From contig CP096135.1 of assembly GCA_023213195.1 (NCBI GenBank), positions 2,352,842 to 2,416,841 on the forward strand: 64,000 bases of DNA, given 5' to 3'. This DNA comes from Sphingobacteriales bacterium JAD_PAG50586_3. Lineage in GTDB: Bacteria; Bacteroidota; Bacteroidia; CAMBQF01. Positions within the stretch are counted from its first letter, which is position 1, and each line of letters starts with the position of its first letter. Position numbers and translations under genes: made by a program. A model generated the notes under the pieces. The model ran no database searches and was not told where the DNA came from. It saw nothing but the letters and a program-made list of their open reading frames with translations. This document shows positions 8,410 to 16,176 of the stretch, piece after piece.

Positions 8410-9672
8410 ATGGAGAACACGGAGGGGACAATAAATTCATCAAACGCTTTAGTAGCAAATACTTATAGTGTGGGGGCTAACAAGCTTGTACTGGCAGTGC
8501 AGGAGCTTTCTATGGCACGCAGCCTGGAGGCTATTATGCTTATAGTGCGACGCGTAGCACGCGAACTTACCGGTGCCGATGGTGCTACGTTTGTTCTACG
8601 CGATGGCGAATACTGCTTTTATGCAGAAGAAGATGCTATAAGCCCATTATGGAAAGGTAACCGTTTTCCGCTGCAAACCTGCATTAGCGGGTGGACAATG
8701 CTTAACAAACAAGCGGTAATAGTTGAAGATATTTATACGGATAACCGCATTCCGCACGATACGTACCGCCCCACCTTTGTAAAAAGCCTTGCTATGGTGC
8801 CCATACGTACCATAGCACCTATTGGAGCTATAGGTAATTACTGGGCTCGCAACCATGCACCTACAACCGAGGAGCTATCGCTGCTTCAGTCTTTGGCAGA
8901 TATTACTGCTGTTTCTATTGAAAATGTGGATATGTATAACCAACTGGAAGATAAGCTGGCAGAGCGTAACCAAATGCTAACACAGCTTACCGACCAAAAA
9001 CAACAACTGGAAGAGTTTTGCCAGATAATAGCTCATAATATGCGTGCGCCATTATCAAACCTGTTGCTGTTGGGCGATATGATTAAAGAAGCCAAAGATG
9101 TTGATGATAAGCTTATGTTTTTAGATAAGCAAATGCCTGTTATTGACTATTTAAACGGGATGTTTGATAACCTTGTAGATGCTATGCAGGTGCGCATGGA
9201 TTTTAATGTTGATAAGAAGGAGATAGACATAGAACAAACAGTACTAAAAACACTTAGCCTTTTACAGGGCGAAATAATTGAGTCGGGGGCTGTTCTAACC
9301 TACGATTTTTCTGAAGCTAAAACCATCCATTATTCCCCAACATATTTTGATAGCCTGGTGTTTAACTTAGTTAGTAATGCCATTAAGTTCCGATCGCCCG
9401 AAAGGGGATTGAAAATAAATGTAAAAACCTATAAAAAGGATGGGCTAACATTTTTAGAGGTAGAAGACAATGGGTTGGGAATAGATTTAAACAAACACGG
9501 TAACAACCTGTTTAAGTTGCGCAAAACGTTTCACCAACACCCAAACTCTAAAGGCTTTGGTTTATTTATTACCAAAAACCAAATAGAGGCAATGGGCGGT
9601 AAAATATGGGCAAGTAGCGTGCCTAACGAAAACACAGTATTTACAATACAAATTAATAGCAACGTAAGATAG
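8410..9672 (+). CDS. GAF-domain sensor histidine kinase
   Basis: About 420 residues, cytoplasmic (no signal peptide or membrane segment). A GAF domain covers roughly residues 20-180 and a short coiled coil follows (LEDKLAERNQML). The phosphoacceptor H-box is FCQIIAHNMRAPLSNL. The HATPase domain shows N-box NLVSNAIKFRSPERG, G1 EDNGLGID and G2 SKGFGLFITK. ATG 8410 is preferred over an in-frame TTG at 8401. The receiver-only gene starts 1 nt after its stop, so the two form a two-component pair with no DNA-binding output. The GAF ligand is unknown; no Cys/His heme or cyclic-nucleotide signature stands out. Confidence 0.85.
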   Translation: MENTEGTINSSNALVANTYSVGANKLVLAVQELSMARSLEAIMLIVRRVARELTGADGATFVLRDGEYCFYAEEDAISPLWKGNRFPLQTCISGWTMLNKQAVIVEDIYTDNRIPHDTYRPTFVKSLAMVPIRTIAPIGAIGNYWARNHAPTTEELSLLQSLADITAVSIENVDMYNQLEDKLAERNQMLTQLTDQKQQLEEFCQIIAHNMRAPLSNLLLLGDMIKEAKDVDDKLMFLDKQMPVIDYLNGMFDNLVDAMQVRMDFNVDKKEIDIEQTVLKTLSLLQGEIIESGAVLTYDFSEAKTIHYSPTYFDSLVFNLVSNAIKFRSPERGLKINVKTYKKDGLTFLEVEDNGLGIDLNKHGNNLFKLRKTFHQHPNSKGFGLFITKNQIEAMGGKIWASSVPNENTVFTIQINSNVR

Positions 9673-9673
9673 C

Positions 9674-10072
9674 ATGAGGAAGATAGATAGGCTTTACCTG
9701 GTAGACGATGATTCCCTTTTTAAGTTTTTAACGCAAAGGGTAATCCAGGATACTGATTTGGTTGATAAGGTAGAGGTTTTTTCTAATGGCTTAGAGGCTA
9801 TTAATCACCTTAATGAGATTAAAGAAACGCCTGCCCAATTGCCCGATGTTATACTGTTAGACATAGATATGCCGGTAATGGATGGATGGGGCTTTTTAGA
9901 AGAATACGGAAAATTGCTGCCCGAGTTAGACAGGAAAATTACAACCTACATAGTATCATCGTCTAACGACCCGGCTGACATTAGCCGTTCTAAGACTTTT
10001 GCTGAGGTTAAAGATTTTATAATTAAGCCCATAACCAAACAAAAATTTATAGAAATGGTTAAAGCTTTGTAA
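9674..10072 (+). CDS. Single-domain response regulator (CheY-like receiver)
   Basis: 132 residues, receiver domain only. Acidic pair in LVDDDSLF, phosphoacceptor Asp in VILLDIDMPVMDG, conserved Ser/Thr in YIVSSSND and Lys in FIIKPITK. It lies 1 nt after the GAF histidine kinase and is surely co-transcribed with it. Such proteins in Bacteroidota act by protein-protein contacts or in phosphorelays; the target is not visible here. Confidence 0.9.
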   Translation: MRKIDRLYLVDDDSLFKFLTQRVIQDTDLVDKVEVFSNGLEAINHLNEIKETPAQLPDVILLDIDMPVMDGWGFLEEYGKLLPELDRKITTYIVSSSNDPADISRSKTFAEVKDFIIKPITKQKFIEMVKAL

Positions 10073-10101
10073 ATTAGTGGCTTAATTGCTACTAGTTTAA
10101 T

Positions 10102-11136
10102 ATGCCTAAACCTATTTCCCATATATACTTTTTCTCGTTTTATAATATGGACTCGCCCAGTACACGCTACAGGGGCAAGTATTTTTTAGATGCATTAAAA
10201 ACAGGCCAAAACATAACTTATTCATTTGTTTACCCCAGTTATGCACTCGGTAATATAGCTTGGTTTATATATGTTTATGTTGAAGCATTGCTCTTTCGCC
10301 GGCAAAATTCAATCATCATATTCCAAAAAATATATACCAACCGCATCTACTCAAAAGCACTAAAACTACTATTGCTTTTTAGAAAAGAAAATACTATTTA
10401 CGATATTGATGATGCTGAATACGAGCGCTTTCCTGACGAAGTGCTTAACCATTTTATTAAATACGTTAGCCGTTGCACAGTAGGTAGCGATACGTTAATG
10501 GCCTACGCAAAGCGTATTAATCCACTGGTAGATAAATTACCATCGGCAGTAATACCCCATAACCATATTAAGCAAAGCAAAAACGATGTGTTTACTATTG
10601 GGTGGATAGGTTTTTACAACGCCCACCGGCAAAGCCTTATGGAGTTATTTTACCCGGCTATAGCTACTATACAACAACCCATTAAATTGGTGTTATTGGG
10701 CGTAGATAATCCACTGCATATAGCTGAAATTACTGCCTTTTTTGCAGATAACCCCAATATAGAAGTGGTTATTCCTGCTGATATTGACTGGCAGGATGAA
10801 CAACAGGTATACAAGCGGATAAAAGATTTTGATGTTGGTATTGCCCCATTAATTAATAATGAAATGAACCGCTCAAAATCGGCCTTTAAACTAAAGCAGT
10901 ATCTATCGTGCGGAGTGCCTGCTTTAGCCAGCAGTATTGGAGAGAATGTACATTATATAACCAAAGGCGAAAATGGTTTTTATTGCAACTCTCCTGATGA
11001 ATACAGGCAACGTATTGATGAATTAATGGCCCTATCTAAAGCAGAATATGCTCGTTTAATAGAAAACTCATTGGCATCAACCACCCCCTTTACAATGGAT
11101 AGCTATTGTGCTGATTTTATGCGCTATTGTAAATAA
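10102..11136 (+). CDS. Glycosyltransferase, GT4-like
   Basis: 344 residues with a GT-B organisation. The N-terminal domain opens ISHIYFFSFYNMDSPSTRYRG, the beginning typical of GT4 enzymes that read a start-of-chain S-x-x-x-R motif. The C-terminal domain has FTIGWIGFYNAHRQSL and the donor-binding GIAPLINN..SKSAFKLKQYLSCGVP block, where the usual E-x7-E motif is replaced by a KSAFKLKQYL version. It probably transfers a nucleotide-sugar to an envelope glycan, but the acceptor is unknown. It follows the two-component pair by 29 nt and could share its transcript. Confidence 0.7.
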   Translation: MPKPISHIYFFSFYNMDSPSTRYRGKYFLDALKTGQNITYSFVYPSYALGNIAWFIYVYVEALLFRRQNSIIIFQKIYTNRIYSKALKLLLLFRKENTIYDIDDAEYERFPDEVLNHFIKYVSRCTVGSDTLMAYAKRINPLVDKLPSAVIPHNHIKQSKNDVFTIGWIGFYNAHRQSLMELFYPAIATIQQPIKLVLLGVDNPLHIAEITAFFADNPNIEVVIPADIDWQDEQQVYKRIKDFDVGIAPLINNEMNRSKSAFKLKQYLSCGVPALASSIGENVHYITKGENGFYCNSPDEYRQRIDELMALSKAEYARLIENSLASTTPFTMDSYCADFMRYCK

Positions 11137-11206
11137 ATGATAGTGTTTAAATGTTTTGTGAAATAACATTGGCAATTGCATCGTTTTGATAAAAAACACA
11201 ATTGCC

Positions 11207-12214
11207 ATGAAACCAATCTATTTTAAAACCTTAACGCTTTGCAGCATTACTGTATTAGCTATAGCATGCAACAATACTGATAGTAAAAACACGCAAATAC
11301 AATCGTATAAAGCTGAAAAGGCAAAAAGCGATTCAATATCATCATCGGGCAACTACGCCCCTGCTATGGAAGAAAGCCTTGAGAAAGATGAAGACCAGTC
11401 TAAAACGGAGAATAAAAGTATAAGCAATGGTTTTGCAGATGCTTCTGATGCTAGTCTTAGCTCATCTGCCGCGCAAGAACCCAACGACCCTGCTAAGAAA
11501 TTTGTCCGCACAGCCGATTTAAAATTCCGCGTAAAAGAGGTAGTAGAATCTACCCAACAAATAGAAGACATTACCGGTAAGTTTGGCGGCTATGTTGCCT
11601 ATACCAATTTAGAAAGCCAACAGGTTGGTTCATCAGTTGAGCCTTATGGCGAAGACTCGCTAATAGAGGTTAGCAAATACCAGTTAAAGAACGAGATGGT
11701 ACTGCGTGTGCCCAACACCCGCTTAGATAGCTTGCTGCGCGAAATTGGTGGCTTGGTAGACCATTTTGATTACCGTAAAATTGAAGCTGGAGATGTTACC
11801 CTGCAATATGAAATGAACAAGCGCAGCGCTAGTGTAGACAGGCGCGTGGGTGGCCGTATAGAAGATGCCATAGACAGCAAAGGCCGCCGGTTGTATGATA
11901 TTACCGATGCCGAAGACTTAGTCCGCTCATCATCTACCAGTGCCGATGCAGCCGATATAGAGAACCTGCGCTTGCTAAACGATGTTAAATACAGCAAGGT
12001 AACCCTTAGTATATATGAAAAGCCCAATGTTATGACATCTGTTGTGGTTTCTGATGCCGTTTACCAAAAGTACAAACCATCATTCGGTACCCGTTTTGTT
12101 GTGGCTTTAGAGCGTAGCTGGAACATAGTGTTAGAGATTTTATTATTCTTTACACAAATATGGTTTTTGCCATTTGTAGGCTTGGTTGTTTACCTGAGTA
12201 TATCGCTACAATAA
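11207..12214 (+). CDS. DUF4349 lipoprotein with C-terminal membrane segment
   Basis: 335 residues. Signal peptide with lipobox LAIAC at about residues 20-24, a Ser/Glu-rich linker, then a DUF4349 domain (KFVRTADLKFRVKEVVEST, GGYVAYTNLESQQ, MVLRVPNTRLDSLL, LQYEMNKRSASVDRR) and a hydrophobic C-terminal segment (ILLFFTQIWFLPFVGLVVYL). Family members are membrane-anchored with a long periplasmic coiled region; the function is unknown. ATG 11207 gives a proper signal peptide, whereas the upstream TTG at 11186 does not. Confidence 0.75.
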   Translation: MKPIYFKTLTLCSITVLAIACNNTDSKNTQIQSYKAEKAKSDSISSSGNYAPAMEESLEKDEDQSKTENKSISNGFADASDASLSSSAAQEPNDPAKKFVRTADLKFRVKEVVESTQQIEDITGKFGGYVAYTNLESQQVGSSVEPYGEDSLIEVSKYQLKNEMVLRVPNTRLDSLLREIGGLVDHFDYRKIEAGDVTLQYEMNKRSASVDRRVGGRIEDAIDSKGRRLYDITDAEDLVRSSSTSADAADIENLRLLNDVKYSKVTLSIYEKPNVMTSVVVSDAVYQKYKPSFGTRFVVALERSWNIVLEILLFFTQIWFLPFVGLVVYLSISLQ

Positions 12215-12299
12215 CAGAAAGGTAAAACCTGCTTTATAAAGGGTTTGTATTTTTCGGCATAAAACTTGTAACTTTACGCAGGAACATTAAAAATCAGCA

Positions 12300-12848
12300 A
12301 TGAAAAGGATTAACATATTACTTATAGTACTAGTAACCGGCGCTTTTGCACTGGCATTTGCACCAATTGGTAAAAACGAAACCAACGATAAGCCTCAAAT
12401 TGGTTTAGAAATTGGCAACCAGGCCCCCGATTTAAAATTCAACGACCCTCAGGGCAAACCCATTGCCTTATCATCATTGCGTGGTAAAATTGTGTTAATT
12501 GATTTTTGGGCATCGTGGTGCGGCCCTTGCCGTCGCGAGAATCCAACTGTGGTTAGCGCTTACGAAAAATTTAAAGACAGCAAGTTTAAAGGTGCTAAAG
12601 GCTTTGCTGTTTACAGCGTGTCGTTAGACCAAAATGCCGAAGCGTGGAAAAAAGCTATAACAGCCGATAAACTTAACTGGGATACCCACGTTAGCGACCT
12701 TAAATATTGGAGCAGCGAAGCAGCCCGTATTTACAACGTACGCAGCATACCAATGAATTTCTTGCTAGATTCTAAAGGGGTAATACTGGCTAAAAATCTT
12801 CGTGGCCCTGCTTTGCATACTGAAATTGACAAACTGGTTAGCAAATAA
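12300..12848 (+). CDS. TlpA/ResA-like thiol-disulfide oxidoreductase
   Basis: 182 residues with an N-terminal signal or anchor segment (residues 4-20) and a thioredoxin fold from about residue 40. The active site is FWASWCGPCRREN, so both cysteines are present, and the conserved cis-Pro is in VRSIPMNFLL. The family reduces periplasmic disulfides, for example in cytochrome c maturation; the partner is not shown by the neighbours. A perfect-stem terminator follows at 12873. Confidence 0.85.
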   Translation: MKRINILLIVLVTGAFALAFAPIGKNETNDKPQIGLEIGNQAPDLKFNDPQGKPIALSSLRGKIVLIDFWASWCGPCRRENPTVVSAYEKFKDSKFKGAKGFAVYSVSLDQNAEAWKKAITADKLNWDTHVSDLKYWSSEAARIYNVRSIPMNFLLDSKGVILAKNLRGPALHTEIDKLVSK

Positions 12849-12872
12849 CGCAATCACATTATTTATAGAGGA

Positions 12873-12900
12873 AAGGGATACCATTAGGTATCCCTTTTTT
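12873..12900 (+). terminator. Intrinsic terminator after the TlpA-like gene
   Basis: A 10-bp perfect stem (AAGGGATACC / GGTATCCCTT) with a 4-nt loop and a T run ends at 12900. It probably also shields the convergent toxin gene, whose stop is at 12899. Confidence 0.85.
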
Positions 12901-13192
12901 AATATCTTAATTTTCGAGGATTTTGCCTAACATCCCATAGCCGGTCTACTACAATGTCATCTTTATGAATTCGATAGATTATCCAATAATCGTGTATTAC
13001 AATAATTCTCGAATTAGGCCTACTTGTAACTTTGCCAATTTTAGGATAATTAGATACTATATCCAGAACAGAATTGAAATCGTTGAATAATTTTAGGCTA
13101 TAAGTATTACTACCGTTTCTTTTAATCCAGTATTTTAATATTTGTACCCTGTCTTCTTGTGCTTTTTCTGACCAAATTATTTCCCTAGCCAT
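12899..13192 (-). CDS. RelE/ParE superfamily toxin
   Basis: 97 residues with the ParE/RelE fold pattern: IIWSEKAQEDRVQILKYW, a central DFNSVLDIVSNYPKIGK helix, and a C-terminal RIIVIHDYWIIYRIHKDD..VDRLWDVRQNP. Type II toxins of this fold either cleave ribosome-bound mRNA or poison gyrase; the sequence does not tell which. The gene overlaps the 3' end of the antitoxin gene by 16 bp, the usual arrangement for translational coupling. Confidence 0.85.
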   Translation of the reverse strand: MAREIIWSEKAQEDRVQILKYWIKRNGSNTYSLKLFNDFNSVLDIVSNYPKIGKVTSRPNSRIIVIHDYWIIYRIHKDDIVVDRLWDVRQNPRKLRY

Positions 13193-13416
13193 TTTTTTAT
13201 CTCTTTGTCGGCTTTGTCTTTGGTTAAATACTTTCCAGCTTCAACGTCTTTAGCTATAGAATCTAATTCTTTATTTTCCTCTTCTGTAAAAATATAAGCG
13301 GGTTTATCTTTTTCTCCTGTTAATTCCAACCAACGGTATATATCAGCTAATAGTTGTTCGCTATTAGTTTCATTTATTCTATCAATTATCTGCTTTTTGA
13401 GTTCAGGCGTTTTCAT
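13177..13416 (-). CDS. Antitoxin partner of the RelE/ParE toxin
   Basis: 79 residues, acidic and Lys/Glu-rich, with an N-terminal helical region (ELKKQIIDRINETNSEQLL) and a C-terminal KADKEIKKWLGK tail that would wrap the toxin. It lacks an obvious ribbon-helix-helix or HTH signature but resembles the small antitoxins paired with ParE-like toxins in Bacteroidota. It is first gene of the pair and overlaps the toxin gene by 16 bp. Confidence 0.75.
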   Translation of the reverse strand: MKTPELKKQIIDRINETNSEQLLADIYRWLELTGEKDKPAYIFTEEENKELDSIAKDVEAGKYLTKDKADKEIKKWLGK

Positions 13417-13514
13417 ATTTACAAATTTAATTAAAAGTAAGGGGTAATACTAAAAGTCTTGCCAAAAAAGCCAATCTTTGCCGATTGTAATGACAATTTG
13501 TCCAAAATCAGCCC

Positions 13515-14123
13515 ATGGCAAAGAAATTGATTAATAAGATTGCTGAAAAATTGAAAAAAATGAACGAGGAGATTAAAAACGAGCAACCAGAAGTAAATAC
13601 AGAGCATACCGAAGAACAACAAGGTGCAGAACCCACTACGGAGGCACAACCGCAGGCTGACAATATTACAGAACCTGCCGCTGCCGACTGGGAAGCTAAG
13701 TATAACGAGGCAAACGATAAATATTTACGTTTATACTCAGAGTTTGATAACTACCGCCGCCGCAGCGCCCGCGAGCGTATAGACCTTGTGGCTACTGCCG
13801 GTGCTGATATGCTAAAGAATATTTTGCCTGTGGTAGACGATTTTGACCGTGCCCTGAAAAACATGGAAACTGCTGCCGATGTATTGGCAGTGCGCGAGGG
13901 TGTTGAACTTATTTACAGCAAACTTAAAAATACACTGCAAGGCAAAGGCCTGGAAGAAATGAAAGCCGTTGGCGAGCCTTTTGATGCTGATATACACGAA
14001 GCCATTACCCAGATACCCGTTACTGACGAGAATATGAAAGGTAAGGTGGTTGAAGAGCTGGAAAAAGGATATTACCTGCATGGCAAAGTAGTGCGCTATG
14101 CAAAGGTTATTGTAGGTGCTTAA
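13515..14123 (+). CDS. grpE: Nucleotide exchange factor GrpE
   Basis: 202 residues. A charged, Gln/Glu-rich N-terminal tail precedes a long coiled-coil (YNEANDKYLRLYSEFDNYRRR) and the C-terminal beta domain with GEPFDADIHEAITQI. GrpE drives ADP release from DnaK. ATG 13515 is used; a second ATG at 13560 would remove 15 residues. It precedes dnaJ by 19 bp, the standard grpE-dnaJ chaperone operon; dnaK is not in the window. Confidence 0.95.
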   Translation: MAKKLINKIAEKLKKMNEEIKNEQPEVNTEHTEEQQGAEPTTEAQPQADNITEPAAADWEAKYNEANDKYLRLYSEFDNYRRRSARERIDLVATAGADMLKNILPVVDDFDRALKNMETAADVLAVREGVELIYSKLKNTLQGKGLEEMKAVGEPFDADIHEAITQIPVTDENMKGKVVEELEKGYYLHGKVVRYAKVIVGA

Positions 14124-14142
14124 TAGCTGAATAAACAAACAA

Positions 14143-15300
14143 ATGGCTAAAAGAGATTATTACGAAGTATTAGGTGTAGACCGCAATGCGGGTGCCGACG
14201 AGATAAAGAAGGCATATCGCAAAATGGCTGTTAAATACCATCCCGATAAAAACCCCGGCGATAAAACTGCTGAAGATAAATTTAAAGAGGCAGCCGAAGC
14301 CTACGAAGTTCTTAGCAACCAGGATAAGCGTGCCCAGTACGACCGTTTTGGCCATAATATGCCCGGAGCCGGTGGCTTTGGCGGTGGTGGTTACGGCGGC
14401 GGTGGCATGAATATGGAAGACATATTTGGCCAGTTTGGCGATATTTTTGGTGGTGCCTTTGGCGATGCTTTTGGAGGCGGTGGCGGCCAACGCGGCCGCA
14501 GGGTTAACAAAGGCAGTAACCTGCGTGTTAAGGTTAAACTTACGCTGGAAGAAATTGCCAACGGGGTAGAGAAGAAGATTAAACTGAATAAATACGTTGG
14601 TTGCACCACTTGTAAAGGTACAGGTGCTGAGGGTGGCTCTGGGTTTTCTACTTGTGGAACCTGTAAAGGCAACGGGCAGGTATCGCGGGTGCAAAACACC
14701 ATACTGGGCCGTATGCAAACCACTACCGTTTGCCCTGAGTGTAGCGGCGAGGGTAAAATCATTACCAATAAATGCAATACTTGCTTTGGCAATGGCATTG
14801 TAGAGGGCGAAGAGGTTGTAGCCATAAATATACCTGCGGGTGTGTCTGATGGTATGCAACTGTCTATGCGTGGCAAAGGCAATGCTGCTGCCCGTGGCGG
14901 TATTCCAGGCGATTTAATTATTGCTATTGAAGAGATAGAGCATGAGCACTTTAAGCGCATGGCCAATGATATTTACTACGAGTTGTTTATCAGCTTTCCT
15001 GATGCGGTTACTGGTACCCAGTTAGAAGTGCCAACCCTAGATGGTAAAGTGCGCATTAAGATAGATGCAGGTACACAGCCTGGTAAACTGTTACGTTTGC
15101 GTAGTAAAGGCCTGCCAAGTATAGAAGGCCATGGTAAAGGCGATATGTTAATTAGCATAAACGTATGGACACCGCAAAGCCTTTCTAAAGAAGAAAAAGA
15201 GATTATGGAAAAGCTTAGCGTATCTAAAAACTTTATACCAAGCCCTACCAAAAAAGACCGCGGTTTCTTTGAGAAAATACGCGATATGTTTGGAGCGTAG
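14143..15300 (+). CDS. dnaJ: Chaperone protein DnaJ
   Basis: 385 residues with the full class-I layout: J domain with HPDK at about 33-36, Gly/Phe-rich linker (about 70-125), and four zinc-binding CxxCxGxG repeats ([32 protein letters not shown]), then the C-terminal substrate-binding domains. DnaJ stimulates the DnaK ATPase and hands over clients. The stop codon (15298-15300) lies at the start of the heptamer element at 15297-15412. Confidence 0.97.
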   Translation: MAKRDYYEVLGVDRNAGADEIKKAYRKMAVKYHPDKNPGDKTAEDKFKEAAEAYEVLSNQDKRAQYDRFGHNMPGAGGFGGGGYGGGGMNMEDIFGQFGDIFGGAFGDAFGGGGGQRGRRVNKGSNLRVKVKLTLEEIANGVEKKIKLNKYVGCTTCKGTGAEGGSGFSTCGTCKGNGQVSRVQNTILGRMQTTTVCPECSGEGKIITNKCNTCFGNGIVEGEEVVAINIPAGVSDGMQLSMRGKGNAAARGGIPGDLIIAIEEIEHEHFKRMANDIYYELFISFPDAVTGTQLEVPTLDGKVRIKIDAGTQPGKLLRLRSKGLPSIEGHGKGDMLISINVWTPQSLSKEEKEIMEKLSVSKNFIPSPTKKDRGFFEKIRDMFGA

Positions 15301-15412
15301 AGGAGCGCTAAGTGAGGAGCGAGAAGAGCATAAAAAAGGCCGCAATCTAATAGTTACGGCCTTTTAATTTTTTATTGTTTCGCTTCTCGCTAATCTCTCC
15401 TCGCTCCTCTAC
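15297..15412. repeat. Paired 7-bp-period arrays without an enclosed gene (element E1)
   Basis: The left array at 15301-15328 has units AGGAGCG, CTAAGTG, AGGAGCG and AGAAGAG. The right array at 15381-15408 has CGCTTCT, CGCTAAT, CTCTCCT and CGCTCCT. Their outer 11 nt (GTAGAGGAGCG) and inner 9 nt (AGCGAGAAG) are exact inverted matches. The outer ends carry the stop codons of both convergent genes, dnaJ and lolA. A terminator hairpin is nested in the centre. It has the architecture of the four-helix-bundle elements but no coding sequence. Confidence 0.75.
15332..15376. terminator. Bidirectional intrinsic terminator between dnaJ and lolA
   Basis: AAAAAAGGCCG and CGGCCTTTT form a stem around a loop of about 14 nt, with A and T runs on the two sides. 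It serves both convergent genes. Confidence 0.75.
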
Positions 15413-16056
15413 CTTACATCGTTTATAACCACTTTGGGGAACTTAGTTTTATCAAAAGAAAACAAGTCGTCGCCAAGGGTTTCGTTAGGGGTAAAGGTTT
15501 TGATTTTGTAAGAATACGTGCTGCCGTTTTTACCGCTCATCTCGGCGCTGTTAATGCGCATTGTGGCTTTGTCAATAAACACCTTAATGGCAGTATAATC
15601 TTTTTCTTTAGGCTTTAAAGGGAACAGGTCTATTATGTAAGTAGTTTTACCACTTTTAACCTCTTCTTTAACAAATTTGTATTTAAACCCTTTCTCGTAT
15701 ATGCTAAACATATTGTTAGGGGTAATACCGTCTTCGCTAGGGTCGGGGTTGCTAACTTCCACCTCGTTATCGTCTTTAAAGTATTTCCACACGGTTTTGC
15801 CATCGCTAACAATAAGCTGGTCGCCGGTATCAATACGGTATTTAGCACCTTTAATCCATACTTTAAGGTTTTTATTACTGTTTACACCGTCTTTTTTGTT
15901 GTTAAGTGTATAAGTAACCTCGGTACGAATGGTTTTATAGGCTTTGGTTTTGGTGCTTACCTGGTCTAAAATTCCTTTAGCCTTGGTATCTACCGGTTGG
16001 GCATAGCTTAATTGGGCTATAAAAGCTAGTGCTATAATGGTTGCAAATCGTTTCAT
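15409..16056 (-). CDS. lolA: LolA-like outer-membrane lipoprotein carrier protein
   Basis: 215 residues: signal peptide ending at YAQ (residue 19), then a LolA/LppX half-barrel pattern (VSTKTKAYKTIRTEVTYTL, LKVWIKGAKYRIDTGDQLI, ISDGKTVW-like VSDGKTVWKYF, and a C-terminal LFSFDKTKFPKVVINDVR). It would carry lipoproteins across the periplasm. It is separated from ftsK by about 120 bp on the same strand. Bacteroidota often encode this protein next to ftsK, which supports the call. Confidence 0.85.
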   Translation of the reverse strand: MKRFATIIALAFIAQLSYAQPVDTKAKGILDQVSTKTKAYKTIRTEVTYTLNNKKDGVNSNKNLKVWIKGAKYRIDTGDQLIVSDGKTVWKYFKDDNEVEVSNPDPSEDGITPNNMFSIYEKGFKYKFVKEEVKSGKTTYIIDLFPLKPKEKDYTAIKVFIDKATMRINSAEMSGKNGSTYSYKIKTFTPNETLGDDLFSFDKTKFPKVVINDVR

Positions 16057-16176
16057 TGTAATGTGTTTACTTAGGGTAATTCAAATTGAGTGCCAAAAAT
16101 AATAAATTACCTGTAAATAGATATTTATTACTTTGTTACATAACCTATATAGGTTTGATATTGTTGGGAGATAGCC

